Made by a program: the position numbers and the translations under genes. A model generated the notes under the pieces. That model was not told where the DNA came from. It did not search any database and saw only the letters and a program-made list of their open reading frames with translations. This document shows positions 1-8,163 of a stretch of 64,000 nt of DNA, one piece after another. The stretch comes from Mucilaginibacter gracilis. Lineage in GTDB: Bacteria; Bacteroidota; Bacteroidia; Sphingobacteriales; Sphingobacteriaceae. Every line of letters begins with the position of its first letter. The first letter of the stretch is position 1. The DNA lies in contig NZ_RBKU01000001.1 in the NCBI RefSeq assembly GCF_003633615.1, positions 6,014,001 through 6,078,000 on the forward strand, in the 5' to 3' direction.

Positions 1-594
1 AAAAGGTAGCGCATTTATTTTAAAACCAAAATTGGCCGCCAAAAACTGGTAAAAAGTTTCCTCCCAATCGCCACGATTAACCTTTAATGCTTCCGTAAGT
101 GCAATGGAGCGTTTTTGTAATCGCTCTATTAATACACGGGTTAACCAGTTTTGTATCAATAAACCGTCAATCGTTCCTATCCGGCTTTCGCAGGGGATAA
201 ACTGTTTTTGGTCAAATATTAAATGATGGTATCGTGTGTAAAGCTCCTGCGAGATGCGGTTGAACAAAACAAGCGTAGGTACCTTTGTACCGTTGCTACG
301 GTAAACAGGCTCATCGTCGCGGTACACCACATGCAATATCACGCTATTATAGGCATTATTGGTGTGGTGCCCGTGCTGTTTCCACTCCAATGATGATAAG
401 TGTATTTCGGCATTGCCCGCCCAAAGGGTATCCCCTATCTTAATTTTGGCATCCTGAAAATCGGGGCCTGCGTTTGTGTTTTGTAAACCTGGCGATATAA
501 TTTGCAACTCCTCACCATCGGTGGTGTGCAGGTTATTCATATCAAATAGCCTAAACTTCCAGATGTATTGCAAAAAATCTTCGTTGAAATGCAT
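1..594 (-). CDS. DUF2851 family protein, C-terminal part missing (runs off the window edge)
   Basis: The minus-strand frame opens with ATG at 592-594 and stays open to base 1, giving 198 residues without a stop; the rest lies outside the window. It begins MHFNEDFLQYIWKFRLFD and contains AGPDFQDAKIKIGDTLWAGN followed by EIHLSSLEW and ILHVVYRDDEPV. This order of motifs is typical of DUF2851 proteins, a family of unknown function common in Bacteroidota. No signal peptide is visible. Its 5' end borders an inverted repeat that also covers the end of pyrF, so the two same-strand genes are separated by that element. The family call rests on remembered motifs. Confidence 0.8.
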   Translation of the reverse strand, partial: MHFNEDFLQYIWKFRLFDMNNLHTTDGEELQIISPGLQNTNAGPDFQDAKIKIGDTLWAGNAEIHLSSLEWKQHGHHTNNAYNSVILHVVYRDDEPVYRSNGTKVPTLVLFNRISQELYTRYHHLIFDQKQFIPCESRIGTIDGLLIQNWLTRVLIERLQKRSIALTEALKVNRGDWEETFYQFLAANFGFKINALPF

Positions 595-712
595 TGTTTA
601 AGTCTTGAGTCGGAAGCCTTAGGTCCTGAGTCCGTTTACAAAGCCAAGATATAAATTAATTGTATAAGTCTTAATGACTAAAGACTCACAACTATGGACT
701 TAAGACTAAATC
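595..712. repeat. Intergenic inverted repeat built from AGTCTTGAGTC-like words
   Basis: The left half carries TTAAGTCTTGAGTC (598-611) and GTCCTGAGTCC (623-633). The right half carries AAGTCTTAATGACTAAAGACTC (666-687) and GGACTTAAGACTAAA (696-710), roughly the reverse complement of the left. It can fold into an imperfect hairpin. The right arm includes the pyrF stop codon at 706-708. No rightward or leftward T-run follows, so it does not look like an ordinary terminator. Confidence 0.6.
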
Positions 713-1539
713 ACCCCTGCTTTCTCCAACTCCACCTTCATTTCTTGTTGAAGTTTTATTGCTTCGGCACGTGCAGCGTCAGCAAAATCGCGCTCGTTAG
801 ATGCGTATATAATGGATCGCGAAGCATTTACAATTAATCCGCAATCGCTATTCATTCCATATTGGCAAACATCGGCCAGACTTCCGCCTTGAGCGCCAAC
901 GCCGGGTACCAGCAAAAAGTTATCGGGAGCGTATTTGCGGATGTTGGTGAACTCGGTACTTTTGGTAGCCCCAACTACAAACATAATCCTATCGGCACCA
1001 GCCCAGGTTACAGCTTTTTTTACCACCTCTTCGTACAAATAGCCACCTTTGTTAACCAGGTATTGAAAATCTTTACTGCCCGGGTTTGATGTTAGCCCCA
1101 AAACAATTATCCATTTACCATCGTACTTTAAATAGGGCGTTACGCTGTCTGTACCCATGTAAGGGGATAGCGTAATAGCATCAAAACTCACGCCCGACGC
1201 AGCCTGGTCAAAAAAAGCTTTGGCGTACATATCTGTAGTATTGCCTAAATCGCCGCGTTTGGCATCAATAATATTAAGGGTTTCGGCGGGTAAATGTTGC
1301 CATGTTTTGGCCAGGCTTTGCAGGCCCTTTACGCCCCGGCTCTCGTAAAATGCGGAGTTTGGCTTGTACGACACGCATAAATCATGAGTGGCATTAATAA
1401 TCTGCCTGTTAAACTCAAAAACAGGGTCGTCAAAATCCAACAAAAAACGGGGTATCTTTTCAATATCGGTATCTAAACCTACACATAGGAAAGATTTTTT
1501 TTGTTTGATCTGTTGGATGAGTTGTTGGCGAGATGGCAT
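706..1539 (-). CDS. pyrF: Orotidine 5'-phosphate decarboxylase (type 2 PyrF)
   Basis: PyrF decarboxylates OMP to UMP, the last step of de novo pyrimidine synthesis, in the cytoplasm. The protein has the PyrF barrel motifs SFLCVGLDTD near the N-terminus, then NIIDAKRGDLGNT with the catalytic Lys/Asp cluster, a central ITLSPYMG strand, and LLVPGVGAQGG near the phosphate-binding end. Its length, about 277 aa, fits the longer type 2 subfamily. I start at ATG 1539 (MPSRQQLIQQI) because the upstream in-frame ATG at 1563 adds only a polar MHKNNTKF stretch that the family does not need. The stop codon at 706-708 lies inside an inverted repeat. The gene stands alone, diverging from rho. Confidence 0.95.
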   Translation of the reverse strand: MPSRQQLIQQIKQKKSFLCVGLDTDIEKIPRFLLDFDDPVFEFNRQIINATHDLCVSYKPNSAFYESRGVKGLQSLAKTWQHLPAETLNIIDAKRGDLGNTTDMYAKAFFDQAASGVSFDAITLSPYMGTDSVTPYLKYDGKWIIVLGLTSNPGSKDFQYLVNKGGYLYEEVVKKAVTWAGADRIMFVVGATKSTEFTNIRKYAPDNFLLVPGVGAQGGSLADVCQYGMNSDCGLIVNASRSIIYASNERDFADAARAEAIKLQQEMKVELEKAGVI

Positions 1540-1791
1540 GAACTTGGTATTATTTTTGTGCAAAAGAATGAAAAATACACAAAATGATTCAATTTAAACG
1601 ATTATATTTTTAAAAAAATTTGAACTATTAAATAAATTGTCTAAAATTGTAGCGTTTTCCTGAATTTCTTGCACCAAAGAATCAGTTTAAAAGTTTCCAA
1701 ATAATTTATTTTTAGTTCAGATTCAAAACACAATACTTGGCGCAAGGTAATTTCTACCCAAAAAAATCCTTTTGAAATATTTATTCAACAC

Positions 1792-3426
1792 ATGTCTAAC
1801 ACAACAGAATTAAACGATAAGCTCGTTTCTGAACTACGCGTATTAGCTAAAAGCTTTGGAATTGCCGAAGCAGATAGTTTTAGAAAAGCAGAGCTAATTA
1901 CCAAAATAGTTGAGCAACAACAATTAATAGAGGCGGCACGCGCCCAACAAGAAACCGTTACATCAAATTATACTCCTGCTACACCAGAGCCCGAAAGTGC
2001 CGAAAGTAGTGCCCCCCGCAAAAGGGTACGCACCTTGAAGCCAAAAAACGAACCACGCGTTGAGGTACAGGTAAACGACACCAACCTTTTTGATCAAAAC
2101 GAAGAGGAGCAGCAGCCAGAAAGGCCGGCACCAACTGTTGCCGAAACGCCATCACCGGTAACTGAGCAGGCCGGCGAAGAAAGCAGCAAACCACAAGAAC
2201 CACAACCAGCTACCGAAATACGCCCGCAAAAATTTGAACGCAAGTTTAACAATAATGGCAACGGAGCGGCTAATCAACAAAAAAGCCAGGAGCCGGCAAT
2301 TAACCTTGATTTTGATAACGTAATAGTTAACGAAGGCGTTTTAGAGATTATGCCCGATGGTTACGGCTTTTTACGCTCGTCTGATTATAACTACTTAACC
2401 TCTCCGGATGATATTTATGTATCGCAATCGCAAATTAAGCTTTTTGGTTTAAAAACAGGCGATACGGTACGGGGCAGCATACGCCCACCAAAAGAAGGTG
2501 AAAAATATTTTCCGCTGGTACGTGTTGAGGCCATTAATGGCCGGGTACCTGCCGAAGTGCGAGACCGTGTACCGTTTGACCACTTAACGCCACTTTTCCC
2601 TTCGGAAAAATTGAACCTTTTTACCGAGATGGGCAACTACTCAACCCGTATTATTGATTTGTTTGCCCCAATAGGTAAAGGGCAGCGTGGGTTAATTGTA
2701 GCGCAGCCCAAAACAGGTAAAACCATGTTGCTAAAGGATGTGGCCAATGCCATTGCCAAAAACCATCCGGAAGTTTACCTGATTATATTGCTGATTGACG
2801 AACGCCCCGAAGAGGTTACCGATATGGCCCGCAGCGTGCGTGCCGAAGTTGTATCATCAACCTTTGATGAGCCTGCCGAGCGCCACGTTAAAATAGCCAA
2901 CATTGTTTTAGAAAAAGCTAAACGCATGGTTGAGTGCGGCCACGATGTAGTTATCCTTTTAGATTCTATAACCCGCTTGGCACGTGCTTACAATACCGTT
3001 GCACCAGCATCGGGTAAAATATTGTCGGGTGGTGTTGATGCCAATGCATTGCACAAGCCAAAACGCTTTTTTGGTGCAGCCCGTAAAATTGAAGATGGCG
3101 GCTCGTTAACCATTATTGCTACCGCCTTAACCGAAACCGGCTCCAAGATGGACGAGGTTATTTTTGAAGAGTTTAAAGGTACCGGTAACATGGAGTTACA
3201 ATTAGATCGTAAATTATCTAACAAGCGTATATTCCCGGCTATTGACCTTACTGCATCGAGCACACGCCGTGATGATTTGCTGCTTGACCGCGAAACGCTG
3301 CAACGCATCTGGATATTACGTAACCATTTAGCCGATATGAATTCGCAGGAATCAATGGAGTTTTTGCAAGCGCAAATGCGTGGAACAAAAACTAACGAAG
3401 AATTCCTTATATCCATGAATTCTTAA
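1792..3426 (+). CDS. rho: Transcription termination factor Rho with long N-terminal insert
   Basis: Rho is a hexameric RNA-dependent ATPase that releases RNA from paused polymerase. Residues 1-45 match the Rho N-terminal helical domain (LRVLAKSFGIAEADSFRKAE). Residues about 50-175 are a low-complexity Glu/Pro/Gln/Asn-rich insert, giving 544 aa against about 420 in E. coli. The cold-shock RNA-binding fold follows (EGVLEIMPDGYGFLR from about residue 181). The Walker A motif is QPKTGKT at 305-311 and Walker B is VVILLDSITRLARAYN from about 386. The Q-loop and R-loop regions (SGGVDANALHKPKRFFGAAR) are intact. pssA follows after about 70 bases and may be co-transcribed. Bacteroidota Rho proteins often carry such inserts. 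Confidence 0.97.
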   Translation: MSNTTELNDKLVSELRVLAKSFGIAEADSFRKAELITKIVEQQQLIEAARAQQETVTSNYTPATPEPESAESSAPRKRVRTLKPKNEPRVEVQVNDTNLFDQNEEEQQPERPAPTVAETPSPVTEQAGEESSKPQEPQPATEIRPQKFERKFNNNGNGAANQQKSQEPAINLDFDNVIVNEGVLEIMPDGYGFLRSSDYNYLTSPDDIYVSQSQIKLFGLKTGDTVRGSIRPPKEGEKYFPLVRVEAINGRVPAEVRDRVPFDHLTPLFPSEKLNLFTEMGNYSTRIIDLFAPIGKGQRGLIVAQPKTGKTMLLKDVANAIAKNHPEVYLIILLIDERPEEVTDMARSVRAEVVSSTFDEPAERHVKIANIVLEKAKRMVECGHDVVILLDSITRLARAYNTVAPASGKILSGGVDANALHKPKRFFGAARKIEDGGSLTIIATALTETGSKMDEVIFEEFKGTGNMELQLDRKLSNKRIFPAIDLTASSTRRDDLLLDRETLQRIWILRNHLADMNSQESMEFLQAQMRGTKTNEEFLISMNS

Positions 3427-3497
3427 TAGTTTTGTGTAACGGAATTATTGCACGGCGGGTAATTAAACTTCACAGGCAATAATTTCGTTATAATTAA

Positions 3498-4232
3498 ATG
3501 AATCAATTACATCCACAGCAAGTGCAGCAACGAGTACGAAAACATCTACCCAATGCCATTACCTGTGCAAATTTGTTTAGTGGCTGCTTAGGTATAGTTT
3601 TCACCTTTCAGCACAACTTAATATTTGCAGCATACGCTATATTTTTAGCTGCCATTTTTGATTTTTTTGATGGCTTTGCCTCGCGCATGCTGCAATCATT
3701 CTCCGGCATTGGTAAAGATCTTGATTCGCTTGCCGACCTGGTAAGTTTTGGCGTATTGCCATCGGCTATACTATACGAGTTACTGCTCGAGGCGCCGCAG
3801 ATAGATCACGTAAGCCAGTACCTCAACTTTATTGCTTTTTTAATACCCGTGTTTTCGGCCCTACGCTTGGCTAAATTTAATACCGACGAGCGGCAGACCG
3901 ATATATTTATAGGTTTACCAACCCCGGCCAATGCCATTTTGATAGCGTCATTTCCGCTTATATTGCTGCACGGCAACATGTTTTACCGCGATTATATTTT
4001 AAATCCGTTCTTTTTATCGTGCTTTACACTCGTTATGTGTTCGTTACTTGTAGCCGAGATTCCTTTAATGTCGCTCAAGTTTAAGAGTACCGATTTTCAG
4101 GAAAATTTTTACAGGTATTTATTACTCCTTATATCGGCAATTGTTATCATTTTATTTAAATTTGCCGCAATTCCGGCTATCATATTTATTTATGTAGCCA
4201 TGTCTATCATCCAATTCAGATTCGCCAAATGA
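3498..4232 (+). CDS. pssA: CDP-diacylglycerol--serine O-phosphatidyltransferase
   Basis: This membrane enzyme makes phosphatidylserine from CDP-diacylglycerol and L-serine, the route to phosphatidylethanolamine. The CDP-alcohol phosphotransferase signature is visible as DGFASR followed by GKDLDSLAD, supplying the metal-binding aspartates. Several hydrophobic helices follow (FIAFLIPVFSALRLA, ILIASFPLILLHG, YLLLLISAIVIILF), and the 244 aa length is normal. The stop codon overlaps the purS start in an ATGA arrangement (4229-4232), so the two are translationally coupled although functionally unrelated. The gene sits just downstream of rho. Confidence 0.95.
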   Translation: MNQLHPQQVQQRVRKHLPNAITCANLFSGCLGIVFTFQHNLIFAAYAIFLAAIFDFFDGFASRMLQSFSGIGKDLDSLADLVSFGVLPSAILYELLLEAPQIDHVSQYLNFIAFLIPVFSALRLAKFNTDERQTDIFIGLPTPANAILIASFPLILLHGNMFYRDYILNPFFLSCFTLVMCSLLVAEIPLMSLKFKSTDFQENFYRYLLLLISAIVIILFKFAAIPAIIFIYVAMSIIQFRFAK

Positions 4233-4480
4233 AATTTCAAGCAGAGATTGATGTAATGCCTAAAAAAGAAATACTTGACCCGCAGGGCAAAGCCGTAACC
4301 GGTAGTATGAAAAACTTAGGCCTTGCCGAGATACAAAATGTACGTATAGGAAAGCATATTTCGCTCGAAATAGACGCAGCTACAGAAGAAGCTGCCAACC
4401 AAAAAGTAGATGAGGCTTGCAAAAACCTTTTAGCTAACCTTATTATGGAAAGTTATAGCTTTAAGCTAAACAAGGTTTAA
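4229..4480 (+). CDS. purS: Phosphoribosylformylglycinamidine synthase subunit PurS
   Basis: PurS is the small accessory subunit that bridges PurL and the glutaminase PurQ in step four of purine synthesis in organisms with the three-part enzyme. The 83 aa protein shows the family pattern: KAEIDV-type first strand (FQAEIDVMPKKEILDPQGKA), then SMKNLGL, VRIGKHISLEID, and a C-terminal helix with CKNLLANLIMESYSF. It overlaps pssA by four bases. Neither purL nor purQ lies in the window. The 3' end overlaps the convergent Hpt gene by four bases. Confidence 0.93.
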   Translation: MKFQAEIDVMPKKEILDPQGKAVTGSMKNLGLAEIQNVRIGKHISLEIDAATEEAANQKVDEACKNLLANLIMESYSFKLNKV

Positions 4481-4854
4481 AGGTTAGCGGCCTTTGCCTT
4501 CATCACTATCTCTAACTTAGCCAAGGTAGGCTTTACCCTGGCAATAATTTCGTTAAATTTAGTACGAATGAGCGGGTTATCCTGGCCTAATTTTGCCAAT
4601 GCTTCAACTTCCTGCATTAGTGCCTGGCTATCCGTCATACCAAAAAAGCCCAAATTAGGTTTTAATTTGTGTGCTGCCTGCGTGGCGGTAACCCATTCTT
4701 TTGAGCGAATGGCGTTATCAATGGCGTACATTAATTCGGGGGTTTGTTTTATAAACAGCTCGATAGATTCCACAATAAAATCATCGCTGCCATCAGCAAT
4801 TTCTAACAAAAAAGAAAGATCAAAATTTTGATCAGATATTTCTAACTCCGACAT
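4477..4854 (-). CDS. Hpt-domain histidine phosphotransfer protein
   Basis: A single four-helix Hpt domain fills this 125 aa protein. The phospho-accepting histidine is His62 in AAHKLKPNLGFFGM, with the Lys and Gly residues that normally follow it. It would relay phosphate between a hybrid sensor kinase and a response regulator. No kinase with a receiver domain and no response regulator lies next to it, so it is an orphan whose partners are elsewhere. It converges on purS with a four-base overlap, and shares an upstream region of about 70 bases with the end of folK on the same strand. Confidence 0.88.
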   Translation of the reverse strand: MSELEISDQNFDLSFLLEIADGSDDFIVESIELFIKQTPELMYAIDNAIRSKEWVTATQAAHKLKPNLGFFGMTDSQALMQEVEALAKLGQDNPLIRTKFNEIIARVKPTLAKLEIVMKAKAANL

Positions 4855-4925
4855 AGCTTGGTTTAGTTATTTCAAACTTACAATTTTTTATTCAAAAAAT
4901 ACATTGCTGTTCAATACAAAGCATT

Positions 4926-5384
4926 TTAAACTCGCAATAATAAATTTAGTTGAGCAATAGTTTGATTAAGCAGCGGGTGTACATAGGCCGGTGCTATTTC
5001 GGCAAGCGGCTCAAGGGTAAACTTGCGCTTATGCAATTGCGGGTGCGGAATAATTAAATCGGGCTGGTTAATAACATCGTTGCCATAAAACAGTATGTCA
5101 ATATCAATAGTTCGCGAGCCCCATTTTTCTTTACGCTCGCGGCCCAAATGCTTTTCAATATCCAATAAGGTTTTTAAAAGTTGTTGCGGTTGCAGCACGG
5201 TTTCAACCTCCAAAACCTGGTTTAAATAGTCAGGCTCATCGGTTTTCCCCCAGGCCAGCGTTTCGTGTACTTTTGATCGTTTCAGCACATTGCCAACCTG
5301 TTTTTCAATTTCGGCAATAGCACAATTTAAAAAAAAGCCCCTGTTACCAATATTACTTCCCAACAACAAAAAAACACTAATCAT
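4926..5384 (-). CDS. folK: 2-amino-4-hydroxy-6-hydroxymethyldihydropteridine pyrophosphokinase (HPPK)
   Basis: HPPK transfers pyrophosphate from ATP to the pterin precursor just before dihydropteroate synthase in folate synthesis. The 152 aa protein has the N-terminal LLGSNIGNRG loop, the signature SRTIDIDILFYGN containing the two magnesium-binding aspartates, and the PHPQLHKRKFTLEPLAEIAP motif. All match the family at normal length. It diverges from sppA with about 80 bases between the starts. folA and thyA, which use the pathway's product, lie 20 kb away. Confidence 0.96.
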   Translation of the reverse strand: MISVFLLLGSNIGNRGFFLNCAIAEIEKQVGNVLKRSKVHETLAWGKTDEPDYLNQVLEVETVLQPQQLLKTLLDIEKHLGRERKEKWGSRTIDIDILFYGNDVINQPDLIIPHPQLHKRKFTLEPLAEIAPAYVHPLLNQTIAQLNLLLRV

Positions 5385-5431
5385 TGTTGTAACAAATATT
5401 GCAGTTAATACTCTTATCCATATCTATTTAG

Positions 5432-5439
5432 TAGTTTTG
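5432..5439 (+). promoter_or_regulatory. Candidate Bacteroidota -7 box for sppA
   Basis: TAGTTTTG matches the Bacteroidota housekeeping -7 consensus TAnnTTTG exactly and ends 25 bases before the sppA ATG. I find no good TTG -33 element at the expected distance of about 19 bases, so this is a partial promoter match. Confidence 0.4.
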
Positions 5440-5464
5440 CATAGTTAAAGTTTTTTTATATTTC

Positions 5465-7228
5465 ATGAAACAATTCTTCAAATTTGTTTTTGCCACAATA
5501 GTTGGCCTGGCTCTTACCTTCGTCCTCCTGATCTTTCTTTTAATAGGAATTGTTTCTGTAGCCACAAGTGATAAACCTGTAGATGTGCCGTCAAATTCGG
5601 TTTTGCGCATCGCACTTACTATGCCCATAAACGAGCGCACGCCCGATAACCCTTTGGCTGGTTTAAGCTTTTTAGGCTTTGATGATAATAAAACCATTGG
5701 CCTTAACGATATTTTGGCCAACATCCGCAAAGCTAAAACCGATAGCCATATTAAGGGTATTTTTTTAGATGAAAGCTATGTGCAAAGCGGCCAGGCTACT
5801 ACCGAAGAAGTACGCAACGCGCTTATTGATTTTAAAAAATCGGGTAAGTTTATTGTTGCCTATTCCGAAATATATACCCAGAGCTTTTACTACCTGGCAT
5901 CAGTTGCCGATAAGGTTTACATGAACCCTAAAGGGATATTTGAGCTGCATGGCTTTAGCTCGCAAGTAATGTTTTACAAAGGCGCGCTTGATAAGTTGGG
6001 CATTGATATGCAAATCATCAAAGTAGGCACTTACAAAAGCGCGGTTGAACCGTTTTTTTTAACCAAAATGAGCGATGCAAACCGTTTACAGGTAAATGCT
6101 TACTTGGGCTCTATGTACGACCACTTTTTAACCGGCATTAGCCAAAGCCGCCACATCAATAAAGATTCGTTGGCCAATATTGCCAATAATTTATTGGTGC
6201 AAAACCCCGAAGATGCGGTTAAATACAAACTGCTTGACGGGCTTAAATATAAAGACGAACTGCTTGACGAGTTGAAACAACGTACAGGAACGAGCAAAAA
6301 AAGCAACGTAAAATCGGTTAACATTGCCGATTATACAAAAGCGGGGGACGACAAAGATACCAGCGACAATGCAAGCAGCCGCATTGCCATTGTTTATGCC
6401 AGTGGCGAAATTAGCGGCGGCGAAGGCGACGATAACACCATAGGATCTGAAAAATTATCTAAAACGCTGCGCCAGGTGCGTTTAGATGATAACGTTAAAG
6501 CGGTAGTGCTGCGTGTTAACTCGCCGGGAGGCAGTTCGTTAGCCAGCGATGTAATATGGCGCGAAGTACTGCTTACCAAAAAAGTAAAACCGGTTATTGT
6601 TTCGATGGGTGATTATGCAGCATCTGGCGGTTACTACATTGCCTGCGCCGCCGATTCTATTTATGCCGAACCCAATACCGTTACAGGCTCTATAGGTATT
6701 TTTGCCATGCTGCCAAACATGCAGAAGTTTTTTAACGATAAATTAGGCCTTACCTTTGATGGTGTAAAAACGGGCAAATTTGCCGATCTGGGCGATGTTT
6801 CGCGCCCGCTTACCGAAGAAGAACGCATGATATTGCAAAACCAGGTTAACCGCGGCTACGATACATTTACCCAGGCTGTAGCCGATGGCCGCCATAAAAC
6901 CCAGGCCTATATTAATAGTATTGGCCAGGGCCGAGTTTGGACGGGCAGCCAGGCCATTAAAATAGGATTAGTTGATAAGTTGGGTAACATTAACGACGCC
7001 GTTAAATCTGCCGCAAAAAAAGCCAACATTAAAACTTACAGTATAGTACCCTACCCCGAGCAAACCAGCAAGTTTAAAAATATAGGCAAAAGCTTAAGTG
7101 TTGAAGTACGCGCGGCCATGGTGAAAAGCGAATTGGGCGATAACTATCAATATTATAACCAAGTAAAACAAACCGTACAACGTAGTGGTGTACAAATGCG
7201 TATGCCGTATGATGTGGTAATAAAGTAA
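5465..7228 (+). CDS. sppA: Signal peptide peptidase SppA (67K type)
   Basis: SppA is a membrane-anchored serine protease that degrades cleaved signal peptides. The N-terminus has one transmembrane helix (VFATIVGLALTFVLLIFLLI). The 587 aa protein has two ClpP-like halves, as in E. coli SppA. The likely general base is Lys191 in VGTYKSAVEPF of the first half, and the nucleophile is Ser387 in GDYAASGGYYIAC of the second, at spacing close to E. coli Lys209/Ser409. The helix-stabilising GGSSLASD segment is also present. A perfect terminator hairpin follows the stop codon, so it is probably monocistronic. Confidence 0.95.
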   Translation: MKQFFKFVFATIVGLALTFVLLIFLLIGIVSVATSDKPVDVPSNSVLRIALTMPINERTPDNPLAGLSFLGFDDNKTIGLNDILANIRKAKTDSHIKGIFLDESYVQSGQATTEEVRNALIDFKKSGKFIVAYSEIYTQSFYYLASVADKVYMNPKGIFELHGFSSQVMFYKGALDKLGIDMQIIKVGTYKSAVEPFFLTKMSDANRLQVNAYLGSMYDHFLTGISQSRHINKDSLANIANNLLVQNPEDAVKYKLLDGLKYKDELLDELKQRTGTSKKSNVKSVNIADYTKAGDDKDTSDNASSRIAIVYASGEISGGEGDDNTIGSEKLSKTLRQVRLDDNVKAVVLRVNSPGGSSLASDVIWREVLLTKKVKPVIVSMGDYAASGGYYIACAADSIYAEPNTVTGSIGIFAMLPNMQKFFNDKLGLTFDGVKTGKFADLGDVSRPLTEEERMILQNQVNRGYDTFTQAVADGRHKTQAYINSIGQGRVWTGSQAIKIGLVDKLGNINDAVKSAAKKANIKTYSIVPYPEQTSKFKNIGKSLSVEVRAAMVKSELGDNYQYYNQVKQTVQRSGVQMRMPYDVVIK

Positions 7229-7241
7229 AATTTTAAAAAAC

Positions 7242-7279
7242 AAAAAAGCCTCTTAAATTACAATTTAAGAGGCTTTTTT
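7242..7279. terminator. Rho-independent terminator after sppA
   Basis: An uninterrupted 18-bp inverted repeat (AAAAAAGCCTCTTAAATT, 7242-7259, with its complement at 7262-7279) ends in six T. The A-run on the other side makes it symmetric, but the only gene reading into it is sppA. Confidence 0.9.
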
Positions 7280-7453
7280 GTTTTAAATACCATATAATCT
7301 GTAAGTATGTGTAACTTCAACAATTAATTTACAATTTGTCTTGTTAATTACCAGCCGCTCCAATTATTTTCTTTCGTTACGAAACCGTTAATCATTAACA
7401 AAATCTAATTTGTTTATTGTAAACCATTAAGCATTACTATAAACGCCAAGCAA

Positions 7454-8068
7454 ATGCAGCACATTAAAGAAATTGTTAAACTTTTAGAACATTCACAACA
7501 CTACTATACAATTGCCATTGGCATGGATAGTGTTTACTTTTACGTGAGCCCTAATTATGATAGAAATTTTAGGTTGCTAAACGACACATTGCTGGGAAAG
7601 CCCTTCCATATTACCCTGCACCCTGATGATGTAAAAATGTGTGGCGATACGGGCGCAAAATGTTTTGAAACTCCTTACAAATTGCAAACCGCCATTTTAC
7701 GCAAGCACGATGGCTATGGAGGTTTTATTTCGACACAATGGGAATTCAAAGCTTTATTTGACGACAATAATGCTCCCGCCGGTGTTTTTTGTATAGGCCA
7801 TAATATTACAAAATATGTTGATACCCAAAAGCAACTGCTAAGTGCCGAAACCGAAATAGTCCAAAAAAACGATCAGTTGGATCAAATTAGTTTTATGCAA
7901 TCGCATGTTATCCGCAAACCCTTAGCCAATATACTGGGCCTGGTACAGGTATTAGACGGCATGGATGTAGAGCCCGAACTGCACAATATAAAAATGATGA
8001 TAATTGATAGCTCAACAGAGCTTGATAACGTTGTTAGAGGTATCATAGAAAAAGCAAAGAGTATTTAA
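7454..8068 (+). CDS. PAS-domain protein with histidine-kinase dimerisation helices but no ATPase domain
   Basis: Residues about 15-125 look like a PAS fold (FYVSPNYDR, LHPDDVK, W-E-F-K-A-L, and the closing GHNITKY). Residues about 128-204 form a coiled-coil linker and a DHp-like pair of helices with an H-box, His151 in QSHVIRKPLANILGL. The gene then stops at 204 aa: no N, G1 or G2 box of a HATPase_c domain follows, and the next 95 bases are non-coding. This is not an obvious frameshift, since the following sequence carries no kinase motif in any frame. It may be phosphorylated by another kinase, dimerise with one, or only sense. It lies alone between sppA and polX. Confidence 0.75.
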   Translation: MQHIKEIVKLLEHSQHYYTIAIGMDSVYFYVSPNYDRNFRLLNDTLLGKPFHITLHPDDVKMCGDTGAKCFETPYKLQTAILRKHDGYGGFISTQWEFKALFDDNNAPAGVFCIGHNITKYVDTQKQLLSAETEIVQKNDQLDQISFMQSHVIRKPLANILGLVQVLDGMDVEPELHNIKMMIIDSSTELDNVVRGIIEKAKSI

Positions 8069-8078
8069 AATCACATCA

Positions 8079-8131
8079 GAGGGGGTAGATTTACAAATCC
8101 GCACACCTACCCGCCTGCACATCTACAATCT
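8079..8131. repeat. Short inverted repeat, possible degenerate member of the GCACATCTAC-word family
   Basis: GGGGTAG (8082-8088) pairs with CTACCC (8107-8112), and GTAGATTTACAAATC is followed by GCACACCTACCCGCCTGCACATCTAC. The words GCACACCT and TGCACATCTAC recur in the larger elements near 48.3 kb and 61.8 kb. It has no T-run, so it is a poor terminator candidate. Confidence 0.35.
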
Positions 8132-8163
8132 AATTTCGTATTTTTACACCATCTGATAACTCG

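Noticed and set aside
2988..3416. A 142-codon minus-strand frame opposite rho
   Set aside because: It is antisense to conserved Rho motifs and shows no independent signal.
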